Positions 11,221-20,304 of a stretch of DNA of 64,000 nt are shown one piece after another. The stretch lies in assembly GCA_049487715.1 (NCBI GenBank), contig CP150553.1:682001-746000 (forward strand). Direction: 5' to 3'. Numbering within the stretch: the first letter of the stretch is position 1; each line of letters begins with the position of its first letter. The translations under genes were made by a program, and so were the position numbers. Source of the DNA: Pycnococcus provasolii. Its lineage: Eukaryota > Chlorophyta > Pseudoscourfieldiophyceae > Pseudoscourfieldiales. Below the pieces are notes generated by a model. It was not told where the DNA came from. It saw nothing but the letters and a program-made list of their open reading frames with translations, and made no database searches.

Positions 11221-11925
11221 TATAGTTGCTTATAGAAGGTGAAGAAGATAAGGTGAAATGACAAGCCAGCTTATGTATTACCGGTAAGGTGCAAAGGGAA
11301 GGAGGCACAGCACGAGAGAACACCGGCGGGGGGGCCGGACCACGTGGAGGTTTCCTAAAGGATAACACTTTGGATTCCCCTTTGATCTTTTTTTTTCTCG
11401 ATAGTCTATTAATATCGGGGTTCATTCGACCCTCCTGGGGTTTGGGGGTTTGCTTTGCTTCTGCTTTGCTTTGGGGGTTGGATTTGCTTTGGGGGTTGGC
11501 TTTGCTTTTGGGGGTTGGCTTTGCTTTGGGGGTTGGCTTCGTTCCTTTTGCTTTTTGCTCTCTTTGTTGGTTGATTTCTCTCACCCCATCCCTCTTAGTT
11601 GGAGCACCGGGTACTTTTACCCGAACGCCTTTGAGAAAGAAATACTGTAGAAATGCCACGTGGCGGATGTTCATTCTTCATTGACACAAATGTGTCATTC
11701 CAATGGCCCGTCAGTACTGTAAGTAGCTATTGTGTGTCAGCTAATAGTGAGTGCGTTCATTCTGTGTTTCACAACCACCTACCTTTACAAAAAGCACGCC
11801 TTGAAGAAGGGGGCGCCCTCTGAAGTTTTTGGAAAGACGCGCTGACTCGACATCGGTCGCCCATCTAAAAGGAATCGCGCGGAAAGCGGCGGGCCCGATA
11901 CATCACAGTCACGACGTCGGCGAAG
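11221..11925. other. Divergent spacer between Lhcp and O-methyltransferase
   Basis: No gene seen. It contains an ATCGGGGTT variant of the spacer motif at 11415-11423 and a G/T-rich minisatellite at about 11440-11540. Confidence 0.6.
11440..11540 (+). repeat. Imperfect minisatellite, TTGCTTTGGGGGTTGGC-like unit
   Basis: About five imperfect copies of a 17-18 base unit containing GGGGGTTGG follow one another upstream of the O-methyltransferase. The G runs have quadruplex potential. Confidence 0.8.
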
Positions 11926-13497
11926 ATGCGCGCGACGCTGCTATTTTCGCCGGGGATCGAGGCGGCGGCGGCGGTGAGCTCTCGGACACGCCGTCGGCGG
12001 GCGGGACGGGCCGCGAGTCGACAAGTTCGCCGGATGAAAGTGAGCGCGACGATGGACTCCGGTGGAGGGTCCTCCGGCCAGGGGCAGAGCGGTGGGTGGG
12101 ATCCCGCGGTGGAGTTCGTGGAGGCGAACGAGGGCGTGCGCAACTTCCTCGCCTTCCCGGTCGCGTTCGTGTCCGCGTCCAACTGGCTCGCGCAGGCCAT
12201 CTACGTCGCCGCCAAGCTAGGGATCCCCGACGTCCTCGCCGGCGGGCCGCGCGCGGTCTCCGAGATCGCCGCCGAGGTGGGCGCGGACCCGGACGCCCTG
12301 TCGCGCCTCATGCGGTCGCTCGCTGGCCAGGGCCCCATCCCCGGCATCTTCATCGAGGTGTTCGAGCCGCCGGTGCCAGGCCTTCCCATGCTCCCCCGCG
12401 TCGACCTCTCCAACTTCCCCCTGCCCATCGCCGTCCCGCCGCAGCTCACGCCCGACCCGCCGGCAAGCGAGCTCGACCGCCGCTACGCCCTCACCCCACT
12501 CGGCGCCATGCTGCGTGAAGATGGCACCGGCACCATCCGCCCCTGGACCATCTTCGCAGGAGAGGAGCTCGGGCGGGGCTGGACGGGCCTCCTGGGCGCG
12601 GTTCAGACGGGGCGCCCCGACTACGGCGCGGCGCAGGGCGGCGACGGCGCCGCCGGGCTCGGATTCTGGGACTACATGGGGGCTAACCCGGTAGCGCAGC
12701 AGACGTTTGACGAGTCGATGCGGGCGCTGAGCGCGTACACCGCGGCGGCTGGGGAGGCGGCGGACTCGTACGACTGGGCGGCCGGCGCGGCGGCGATGAC
12801 GGTCGTGGACGTGGGCGGCGGCACGGGAGGCCTGCTAGCGGACATCGTCCGCCGCACGCCGGGCGCCGAGGGGGTGCTGTTTGACCGCCCGTCGGTGGTG
12901 GCGGAGTCAGAGGCGGTGTTTGTGGAGAAAGGGGTGGCGGGTCGGTGCCAGGCGAAGGCCGGGTCCTTCTTCGTCCCGGGGGACATCCCCGCCGGCGCTG
13001 ACGTGTACGTCATGAAGAACATCCTGCATGACTGGGACGACGCCGACTGCCGCGCGATCTTGCGCAACGTCGGCGCCGCGATGCGCCCGGACTCGAGACT
13101 GGTGGTGCTGGAGGTGATTCGGAGCGAGAGGGCGGGGTACGAGCCCTGGACCCTGGACCTCGCCGATTATTTCGACCTCAACATGCTTGTTACCGTGGGG
13201 GGACGTGAGCGCAGCGCGGGGGAGTGGCGGCGGCTCGCAGAGGCTGCCGGGATGGAAGTGTCGTCGGCGGCGCCGGGCTCCCTCATCGGATGCGGCACCA
13301 TCGAGATGCGCCTCTCGGGGGCAGCGCCGGCGCCGGCGGCGGAGCGCGAGGCGCCGCCGGCTTCGGCTGCAGTTACGGCGGCGGAGCGGCTGACGGACGA
13401 CGCCGCCGCGGATGTCGAGGAGGTGGCGGCGCGTGCTTCGCTTGAGAGGACAGCCGAGGAGACGATGACGGAGAGTGTGATATCTGAGAAGGCATAG
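11926..13497 (+). CDS. SAM-dependent O-methyltransferase (COMT/ASMT-like, methyltransf_2)
   Basis: 523 aa, ATG at 11926. The Arg/Ser/Ala-rich N-terminus resembles a plastid transit peptide. A winged-helix dimerisation-like region (YVAAKLGIPDVLAGG..AVSEIAAEVGADPDALSRLMRSL) is followed by an unusual Pro-rich insert of about 40 residues. The catalytic domain has the SAM motif VVDVGGGTGG near residue 295 and LHDWDDADC, which carries the catalytic His position of plant O-methyltransferases. The substrate cannot be told. The gene looks strikingly richer in G+C than its neighbours, with GCC/GCG/GGC codons dominant, which may mean recent transfer, possibly from a bacterium, or a GC-biased island. It ends tail-to-tail with the next gene. 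Confidence 0.8.
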   Translation: MRATLLFSPGIEAAAAVSSRTRRRRAGRAASRQVRRMKVSATMDSGGGSSGQGQSGGWDPAVEFVEANEGVRNFLAFPVAFVSASNWLAQAIYVAAKLGIPDVLAGGPRAVSEIAAEVGADPDALSRLMRSLAGQGPIPGIFIEVFEPPVPGLPMLPRVDLSNFPLPIAVPPQLTPDPPASELDRRYALTPLGAMLREDGTGTIRPWTIFAGEELGRGWTGLLGAVQTGRPDYGAAQGGDGAAGLGFWDYMGANPVAQQTFDESMRALSAYTAAAGEAADSYDWAAGAAAMTVVDVGGGTGGLLADIVRRTPGAEGVLFDRPSVVAESEAVFVEKGVAGRCQAKAGSFFVPGDIPAGADVYVMKNILHDWDDADCRAILRNVGAAMRPDSRLVVLEVIRSERAGYEPWTLDLADYFDLNMLVTVGGRERSAGEWRRLAEAAGMEVSSAAPGSLIGCGTIEMRLSGAAPAPAAEREAPPASAAVTAAERLTDDAAADVEEVAARASLERTAEETMTESVISEKA

Positions 13498-13571
13498 AAG
13501 AACAAACGTTCAACATCCGGACGATACCTAGGTTATACACATACATAACACGCGGGGTTCGAGGTAAAATT

Positions 13572-13598
13572 TTACACCTGTAAAATTTTACAGTGTAA
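13572..13598. terminator. AT-rich palindromic tract with TGTAA signals on both strands
   Basis: Between two convergent genes lie repeated GTAAAATTTTAC-type palindromes. TGTAA occurs on the + strand at 13579-13583 and 13594-13598. It occurs on the - strand at 13572-13576 and 13588-13592. TGTAA is the known chlorophyte polyadenylation signal, so this tract could end both transcripts. Confidence 0.6.
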
Positions 13599-13604
13599 AA
13601 CTTT

Positions 13605-16600
13605 TTACTTTTGTGACTCACAGCAACTTGCATCCCACTCGACGCGCGTGCTCACGCTTACCAAGCTGCCGTCGTCAACCAGCACGAAGCGATCGAGCAA
13701 CTCGCTCGCATCCTTCACCTCCGAAGCGGCGAACTTCTCAATCGTTCCTGGGCGGGCGCGGTACAAAGCGGCTTGCACCTTCACGCGCGACGGCATTCCA
13801 CCACATGCATCCGTCTTCTCCTCCTCCTCATCACCATCAATCTTAGGACGAGGCATGCCAATGCGATGAATCACCTCCGCCGACATGCCAGCTGCAAGCG
13901 AGCTTGGCACCGGTGCAATCATGAGCCTTTCCTCCTCGCCAGCAGCCTGCGTCGTCCACAGCACGTGCAGTTCGCCCGCAGAAACAGGAGCAATGCCGGT
14001 ATTGACAATGCTCACTGCCGCGTTCACCGCATCGCACGTCGACGCCTTGAGAATTTCGGCATGAGGAAGCATCTGCGTCAGCATTGATGTCTGCTTGGAC
14101 TCTTTGGGCGGCGCGGCGAGCGATTTCGGCGTCGTATTCAGTTTCGTTGATTTCGTTCTCTTGCTCTTACGCCGTGTTGCCTTCGGCGTCGTACTCAGTT
14201 TCGTTGATTTCGTTCTCTTGCTCTTACGCCGTGTTGCTTTTGCCGCACCACCGCGTTTCTTGCGTTGTGGACGAGCAGCGGGCACTGCGGTCCGCGCACG
14301 TTCCGCTCTTCGTTTCTCAGCACGTCCTCGCAGATTATCCAGCAGGCGTCCCTCCGCCTCCAGATCATCGTCGTCGTCATCAGCAGCAGCAGCAGCATTC
14401 TCCTCCTTTTCTTTCAGCAAAGAAATGCCATTCGAACCAAATGAAACATCAACACACGCCGGCCTCGCGAAAAAGCTATACTCGGCCACTGCTTCCAAAT
14501 CGCGCCTCGCCTTTGCCTCGTTCTCCGAATCCACCACAACCCTCACTCGATGCGGGGTGCGGCAGTCTGCAAACCAGGATGAGCGTGGAGGCATTGGCAG
14601 AGTGAGCGTGACAGTTTGCACGTCACCTGGCACCATAATGGGCATGACTGTCTCCGTAGCACTCGTTCCCAAATCAACACTCACGGCACTCACCTTGAAG
14701 GGTGATAGCGTGATCGCGTCGCCTCGATTTTCCACTGACACCGTCACATTCATCGTGAGTGGATCATCAGCATGCTCCGCCGATACCGAGTGCGGGATCA
14801 CAACATTATTCCACAGCGGCTGACCGAAAATGTGCGGCTCATCTTTCGCGCGCAGGTTCGCGTAGTACTCCATCCTCTTGCCCTGAATCTCCACACGCTG
14901 AGCAATCACCGCAAGCTTAGCCAAATGATTGCACTGCTTCTCCATGGCGATCACTTTCACGTGTGCCGGCACCGTCGCACCATCCGAAGCCTTACCACCA
15001 CCATGTCGTATAAACTGGCGAAGCAAGCTCGATGCCGCTGCCACTCCATCATTCAGCAGTCGTCGTCGTCCACCCCCAAAAAGTCTAGAAAAGACGCCTC
15101 CTCCTCCACGTTTCTTCGAAATCGCAATCGTCTTCAGCTCGTCCTTCAGATCCGTCTCCAGCTCTGCAAGCCTTCCATCACTCACATCCTTCTCGCTCAA
15201 GCAAACGGCATCGTCATCCAAGCTAAGCCAAAGTCCACCAACAGCCATCTCCTGACTGCACTGAGGCAGCGCATCCACACGTTTGCACACCAGCGTGACG
15301 TGCGTCTCCTCACCAGGACTTAACTCCCTCACCACTTGCTCGCAGACCACGGCGCTGCCCAGCGCCGTTCGAGCACGCAACGACGTCTGTCCACACCCTA
15401 GCTTTCCCTCATTCTTCACAGCGCACTTCACCTCAAATTCGTCCCCCGGACCGAGCGTCTCATCCTCGACATCGAACAGCTCTACTCCCATCGTGTCATC
15501 CTCCGCCCTGTGGTGTGAAACCGTGCACTCCCCAACTCTTAGCTTCGCGCACTTGAAGCGCACACCCACCAATCTCGCAGAATCGGCAAACTCTCCAGCG
15601 TTTTTCGTGCTCATCCAATTCGCCACGGAACCCACCCCTGACCACTTGTCGTCGACATTCGCCTGCACGAGCAGCATGACTGGAGGCAGGCCGTCTTGCG
15701 CACACACGTCGTTCACAAGATTCAAATACGCCATGGGAACCTCAACCGGCACCTGCACGGTGTCGCCCGGAGCGAGCTTCGGAAGATTGCGATGCACCGC
15801 CACGGGCGCCGACAGCAGGTCAAACTTAGACAGATCTGACATGTGCTTCGCAAATGCGCGCGCCTCGTCGGACAGAGCGGGATGACGAGGAGAAGCGGCA
15901 GCATGGCTTCGGCTTCGACGACGACGTGTGTTCTCCTCCGCGTACTCCTCTACAGCAATCACGTCGTCGAATTGTGACTGCGATTGCATGAGAAGTTTGA
16001 GAAGTTCCTCCATGTTGTTCTTATTCATCACGCGATCGACGAGCTTGTCGTCGAGAAGGTCCTTTGACACGCCCATCGCGACGAGAGTGCTCTTTAGCTG
16101 CGCTGTTCCCACGGAAGAGAGCAGAGGGTTTGTGCTTCCGTGCACAACGCTCTTCACGAACGCCTTATATGCGCACGTCACATCCGCGAGCTTTGCGGTA
16201 TCGAGCTGCGCGATGCGCACCGCGCTTCCCGCAGGCATGGTCGCACCTCCCGCGTTCGTCACCGTCACATTCATGGTAATTTTGTCCTGCGGGGCATTGC
16301 AGAACATGCGATTATCGACGTATTTGCTGAGAAGGTCCTCTTGCTCAGTTAGCGCACTCTCCGACGCACATACGTCTGCGCCCAGCACCGTCTCCACGTT
16401 GGCAGTCAGCATCGGGCACGGCTCTCGCGTCGCAACGGATGCGGCGGCAAGCGCTTTGTTTCGAAGAGCCTGCTGCGTAGCACAGCGGTCGAGACCTTTC
16501 GGGGAAAAGCACTTCGAGAGGTGTGAAAATGGATGCAGACGAACGGTGATTTTGACAGGCGCGCACATTCCACCCTGCTTGTGCATTTCGTCGAGCACGA

Positions 16601-16991
16601 GCGTGTCCACGGTGAAGTTTGCAAAACGCTTCAGATGTTTGTGTTTGTTGAATGGTGGGCGCGTGTCATTGTCTGTTTGAATGATCACGTTGCCAATTTC
16701 AATGGTGCGGAAGAACTTGCCTTCAAAAGGCACTTCCGTTTCTTCCACGTACTCCACTGTCACCTGGCCCTGATTAGCCAACATTTCGGAGTTGATGTCC
16801 AGGTCAGCGACGTGCGGCACTTCGTATACGGGAACTGCCGGCATTTTCGTGCCGTGGATTTTGAATTCTCGAATTTGCACGGGAAAGTCAAAGCAGCTGC
16901 ACTCGTCTTGGTGCACTGGTCTTTGTTGTGCATCCGCGAAATAGGCCATTGGCGCCATGAGAAGAGGTACGAGGAGGAGAGTCTTCGTCAT
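13605..16991 (-). CDS. Large secreted or membrane-lumen protein with CARDB-like repeats, function unknown
   Basis: 1128 aa from the ATG at 16991; an in-frame ATG 21 bases upstream would only lengthen the N-terminus. A classic signal peptide (TKTLLLVPLLMAPMAYFADAQ) is followed by Cys-containing beta-rich sequence. Several segments resemble Ig/CARDB-like domains of the pattern MNVTVTNAGGA.MPAGS and MNVTVSVENRGDAITLSPF, spaced through the protein. Two basic/low-complexity insertions occur, one containing a 19-residue tandem duplication near the C-terminus. No catalytic motif was recognised. A role in the endomembrane system or cell surface is inferred from the signal peptide only. Confidence 0.75.
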   Translation of the reverse strand: MTKTLLLVPLLMAPMAYFADAQQRPVHQDECSCFDFPVQIREFKIHGTKMPAVPVYEVPHVADLDINSEMLANQGQVTVEYVEETEVPFEGKFFRTIEIGNVIIQTDNDTRPPFNKHKHLKRFANFTVDTLVLDEMHKQGGMCAPVKITVRLHPFSHLSKCFSPKGLDRCATQQALRNKALAAASVATREPCPMLTANVETVLGADVCASESALTEQEDLLSKYVDNRMFCNAPQDKITMNVTVTNAGGATMPAGSAVRIAQLDTAKLADVTCAYKAFVKSVVHGSTNPLLSSVGTAQLKSTLVAMGVSKDLLDDKLVDRVMNKNNMEELLKLLMQSQSQFDDVIAVEEYAEENTRRRRSRSHAAASPRHPALSDEARAFAKHMSDLSKFDLLSAPVAVHRNLPKLAPGDTVQVPVEVPMAYLNLVNDVCAQDGLPPVMLLVQANVDDKWSGVGSVANWMSTKNAGEFADSARLVGVRFKCAKLRVGECTVSHHRAEDDTMGVELFDVEDETLGPGDEFEVKCAVKNEGKLGCGQTSLRARTALGSAVVCEQVVRELSPGEETHVTLVCKRVDALPQCSQEMAVGGLWLSLDDDAVCLSEKDVSDGRLAELETDLKDELKTIAISKKRGGGGVFSRLFGGGRRRLLNDGVAAASSLLRQFIRHGGGKASDGATVPAHVKVIAMEKQCNHLAKLAVIAQRVEIQGKRMEYYANLRAKDEPHIFGQPLWNNVVIPHSVSAEHADDPLTMNVTVSVENRGDAITLSPFKVSAVSVDLGTSATETVMPIMVPGDVQTVTLTLPMPPRSSWFADCRTPHRVRVVVDSENEAKARRDLEAVAEYSFFARPACVDVSFGSNGISLLKEKEENAAAAADDDDDDLEAEGRLLDNLRGRAEKRRAERARTAVPAARPQRKKRGGAAKATRRKSKRTKSTKLSTTPKATRRKSKRTKSTKLNTTPKSLAAPPKESKQTSMLTQMLPHAEILKASTCDAVNAAVSIVNTGIAPVSAGELHVLWTTQAAGEEERLMIAPVPSSLAAGMSAEVIHRIGMPRPKIDGDEEEEKTDACGGMPSRVKVQAALYRARPGTIEKFAASEVKDASELLDRFVLVDDGSLVSVSTRVEWDASCCESQK
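14128..14241 (-). repeat. 57-base tandem duplication inside the secreted-protein gene
   Basis: Two nearly identical 57-base units (14128-14184 and 14185-14241) encode a Lys/Arg/Ser/Thr-rich 19-residue repeat (RRKSKRTKSTK core), in frame. Confidence 0.9.
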
Positions 16992-17012
16992 TGTTGTTGT
17001 GTGAACCCACAT

Positions 17013-17651
17013 CACCTGCTTGGAGAATGCAGCAGCAGGATATCAGCAAGGATATCAGCAATGAAGGTGAAGTTGAATGAAGATGGAGATGGACGAAGGT
17101 GCTGAAGGTGCTTTGTATGAAGGCCGCAGGAAAGACTAGCGAGAGATAAAAGGAGGAGGCTGCCAACTCAACCCATGAAGGAGCACAAAGGAACCTTTTA
17201 AGCGAAGCATGACATGTGAAGGACATGAAACGTGACGAAGACGTGTGACGATGGATGGATGCGGGCTCCTCGAGGGGGAGGAGGGAAGAACGGGAAAAAA
17301 AAATCCATGTCCCGAGTAAACTGGGTACCTGTCCCGAGTCCCGAGGGGCCGCCATAAACAAAAAAATCCCGAACCCCGAATTTCATCCCGTCGAGTTCTC
17401 AGGACTCGTCTTTCGGCTTTCCCGCCGTCCCTTCACACGTCCCCAGTTCCAGTTGGCCCATCACACAGTTGGCTCGAATCCCGGAATCTCGCGCGGTGGG
17501 ATGCAAGTGCAAGGAGAGTAGCGCGGCGGAGTCTGCGCAGGCTGGTGGACAACGAGCGACATTGACGTGAGCAAGAAGGAGGTTCTCCTCCCGCATCTGC
17601 TGTTCGAGAAGAAGGCGTACGAATTTGGTTCGCGCGCCAACCGGTTCCGGC
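17013..17651. other. Divergent spacer between secreted protein and RCC1-type gene
   Basis: It holds one exact AACCCCGAA motif at 17372-17380 among repeated CCCGAG/CCCGAA elements (about 17310-17380). Its right-hand part (about 17565-17650) is coding-like in another frame, but I cannot connect it to the gene. Confidence 0.5.
17372..17380. promoter_or_regulatory. AACCCCGAA (TTCGGGGTT) spacer motif
   Basis: Exact copy about 272 bases upstream of the RCC1-type ATG, in a divergent spacer. Confidence 0.45.
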
Positions 17652-18659
17652 ATGCACACGCGTTCTCGTGAGTTCGTAGCGCTGCAGGCCGCCGCCGTCG
17701 CCGTCTGGCGGGAATGGCTTACTCTCGTGCACAGGCCGAGGCGCATCGCGCGCCTGCGTGAACTCGAGCAGCTCGAGGTGGAGCACCGGCGTCATCTCTC
17801 GCGAAACTCCGCTCTCATTGGTGGAGGGGATCAGCACTCTTTGGCAGTGCGAGTCGATGGCAGTATCGCGTGCTGGGGCAACAACGACGAAGGCCAGGCA
17901 CCTCCCGCCGGCGTCGACGGAGAATTCGTCGCAGTTGCCGCAGGTGGTTACCATTCCCTAGCACTTCGAAGCGACGGCACTATCGCGTGCTGGGGACGCA
18001 ACGCCTCCGGACAGGCACCTCCCGATGGCGTCGACGGTGACTTCGTCGCAGTTGCCGCGGGTGGTTACCATTCGCTCGCGATTCGACGCGATGGCAGCAT
18101 CGCGTGCTGGGGAGCCAACGACGACGGCCAGACGCCTCCCGACGGCGTCGTGGGTGACTTCGTCGCAATCGCCGCGATTGGCAACCACTCGTTGGCGATA
18201 CGACGCGACGGCACTATCGCGTTCTGGGGCTACAACTCCGATGGCCAGGCGCCGCCACAAGGCATGCAAGGTGACTTCACCGCGATCGGCGCGGGTACCT
18301 TGCATTCGATGGCGGTGCGACACGACGGCAGCTTCACGTGGTTTGGGGACTTAAACGACGACTCAGAAATCATGGCGCCGCCCGCTGATTTGGAAGATTG
18401 CGTCATGCTCGCCGGGGGTATCTGTCACTCAATTGCACTTCGAAGTGATGGTAGCATCGCGTGCTGGGGCGAAAACGAGTCAGGCGAGGCACCTCCCGAC
18501 GGCATCGAGGGAGACTTTGTCGCGATCGCCGCGGGATGGGAGCACTCGTTGGCGATTCGACGCGACGGCACCATCGCGTGCTGGGGCTTAAACGATAAGG
18601 GCCAGGCGCCTCCCGGCGGCGTCGCTGGTCCCTTTATGACTGAAGTTCTCATTTTGTAA
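17652..18659 (+). CDS. RCC1/BLIP-II-like beta-propeller repeat protein
   Basis: 335 aa from the ATG at 17652; the longer frame begins at TTG. A basic helical N-terminus of about 60 residues is followed by seven tandem repeats of about 39 residues of the form HSLAIRRDGTIACWG.N..GQAPP.G..GDFVAIAAG. Repeat 5 is degenerate (FTWFGD). Such RCC1-like repeats build a seven-bladed propeller that binds other proteins. The partner cannot be told. Repeats are so similar at DNA level (117-base period) that recent duplication or conversion is likely. The stop codon lies inside a TGTAA motif at 18655-18659. Confidence 0.8.
   Translation: MHTRSREFVALQAAAVAVWREWLTLVHRPRRIARLRELEQLEVEHRRHLSRNSALIGGGDQHSLAVRVDGSIACWGNNDEGQAPPAGVDGEFVAVAAGGYHSLALRSDGTIACWGRNASGQAPPDGVDGDFVAVAAGGYHSLAIRRDGSIACWGANDDGQTPPDGVVGDFVAIAAIGNHSLAIRRDGTIAFWGYNSDGQAPPQGMQGDFTAIGAGTLHSMAVRHDGSFTWFGDLNDDSEIMAPPADLEDCVMLAGGICHSIALRSDGSIACWGENESGEAPPDGIEGDFVAIAAGWEHSLAIRRDGTIACWGLNDKGQAPPGGVAGPFMTEVLIL
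18655..18659 (+). terminator. TGTAA polyadenylation motif overlapping the stop codon
   Basis: TGTAA contains the TAA stop of the RCC1-type gene. Confidence 0.5.
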
Positions 18660-19293
18660 CGTAACTATAACTTTTACAACAACAGCTGTATGGTACAACA
18701 AACAAACAAACAAACGAACGAACACCCTTATCCATAGATTGAGGATTTAGCCATGCACGCTAGAAATCCCATTAATGCGATCCATGATCGAGCCGACGCG
18801 TGCACGCACGTCAGAGACGTGCGAACGAAGCCGAGATGCCTTGCGATCCACCACATCCTCGTGACTGTCAATGGTGCCGTCGTCCATAGACAGCACGAGC
18901 GCACGAGCAGATTCCTCAGACCATACCGCGAGACCCGTACCAAGTCAGCGAATGGCGCAAACAACACTAACTGTAGGGTTGTAAACTTTATTCTTGACCA
19001 CCTTAGTCAACTGTAATCCACACCGGGCGCTAACACGGAACACCGGCCGCGAACATTCCGTGCATTCATTCGTGCAAGGCTTGGTAAAGTCTTACCGGGT
19101 AAAGGCCCTTATTTGAATCTGCCGGCCGGGAACATTGTGTTGACCTCCTCCCGTAAAATTCCTCTTCGTCTTCATCTTCATCTCAAGATGCCCAGGACTC
19201 CTCGTCCTCGTGGTGAGCAGCAGCAGCGGCAGCGGCAGCTCTCTTCTTCTTTGGTTGGAAGCACACCTGCACCTGCACCTGGAATTCCTGCAC
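18660..19293. other. Spacer with no recognised gene
   Basis: It contains a short CAAA/CGAA-type run at about 18700-18722. Small open frames around 18730-19016 have no recognisable features. A possible upstream ATG (19188) in another frame precedes a GGTGAGC donor-like site, so a short 5' exon of the next gene is possible. Confidence 0.5.
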
Positions 19294-20235
19294 ATGAACA
19301 TGAACAATGCGCCTATCCCTGCGTCCTTGCTCACCCGACTGCGGGAACGCGACGTCCTCCTCGTTGAAATGCAGCGAGAAAACCTTCTGCTAAAGCAAAC
19401 GCTCGAGAGCGTGCACCTTGAACTCACTACCCTGCGAGCCATCGCGGGAAACGGGGGAAAACTTGCGCAGCTGACCCAGGAGAATGAAAAACTCATCGCG
19501 AGGTGGGAGGCGCGCAACAGAACCGCCGTCGCTTACAAGTCAAATCACGACAACGCCTCCAGGTCGACGACGCCCGCAAAAAAGACGCCCGCAAAAACGA
19601 CGACGAAAGCGAAAAGACGAGTCAAGCGCGTGGACGCCGTACTCGCCACAATCGAGGACTCACGCGACGACAACCTGCTTCGCCATGCCATGCTCACGTG
19701 GACGCGGTGTGTGCTGCACAAGTGCGCAGCTGCACAAGCGAAGAAGAAGCGCGACTTGACAGAAGCAAGTAGTGCCGCCATGGAACGTGGCGCGCGTCTT
19801 GGACGAGCGAGAGCTGCTATTGCCATGTCACGCTGGCTCGCGGGTCGAGCGGGACGCGCGCTGCAAAGAGCTCGGGACGGGTATGGTGCAGCCGCGCTCT
19901 GCCGCTGGAGGATGGCTGCAGCCTCCGCAAAGCTCGAACGGAGACGGCGGAGAGAAGACAAAGCGCTACGTATACGCACCGCTCAGCCGTCGTCGCCATC
20001 GCCGACGTCTCAAGCGCCAAGAGCTGGCACGAGGTCGTGGCTTGCGCCTCCGTCTCCGCTGGGCGAACAAACGCAAAATTCGCCAAAGGGTGCAAAGGAT
20101 GGACAGCTTCGTAGGGAGGGAAGCCTGGACATGGAGGACGTCATTTCGCTCGTTGGCCATCTTGGCGGCGCGCGGCGGCGCTCCACCTCGAGGAAGGGTG
20201 GCGGTGCGAGCATGAGCATCCCAAACTTCAGCTGA
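19294..20235 (+). CDS. Coiled-coil protein with SFI1-like W-containing repeats
   Basis: 313 aa from the first in-frame ATG. Residues about 10-75 form a coiled coil (LLTRLRERDVLLVEMQREN..LTQENEKLIARWEARNR). The end of this segment loosely resembles the ATG16 coiled-coil signature. The middle holds three or more helices with a conserved Trp and basic residues (LRHAMLTWTRCV, AIAMSRWLAGR, ALCRWRMAAA), similar to the centrin-binding repeats of SFI1-type proteins. The C-terminus is Ser/Pro-rich. A centrosome/basal-body or autophagy role would be inference; neither family assignment is firm. TGTAA lies at 20253-20257 just downstream. Confidence 0.55.
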   Translation: MNMNNAPIPASLLTRLRERDVLLVEMQRENLLLKQTLESVHLELTTLRAIAGNGGKLAQLTQENEKLIARWEARNRTAVAYKSNHDNASRSTTPAKKTPAKTTTKAKRRVKRVDAVLATIEDSRDDNLLRHAMLTWTRCVLHKCAAAQAKKKRDLTEASSAAMERGARLGRARAAIAMSRWLAGRAGRALQRARDGYGAAALCRWRMAAASAKLERRRRREDKALRIRTAQPSSPSPTSQAPRAGTRSWLAPPSPLGEQTQNSPKGAKDGQLRREGSLDMEDVISLVGHLGGARRRSTSRKGGGASMSIPNFS

Positions 20236-20252
20236 GCCAACATATTTGCGCG

Positions 20253-20257
20253 TGTAA
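20253..20257 (+). terminator. TGTAA motif 18 bases after stop
   Basis: Candidate polyadenylation signal of the coiled-coil gene. Confidence 0.45.
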
Positions 20258-20304
20258 CTTTCCACAATAAAAACAAATTGAACACGAATAGAATTCTGGT
20301 TTTT

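Noticed and set aside
11289-11684. Open frame in the Lhcp/O-methyltransferase spacer
   Set aside because: It runs through the G-rich minisatellite and encodes Leu/Gly repeats only.
17560-17669. Coding-like sequence just upstream of the RCC1-type gene, in another frame
   Set aside because: It resembles a protein segment (LLFEKKAYEFGSRANRF) but has no start and meets a stop inside the gene; a frameshift or missing exon cannot be shown.
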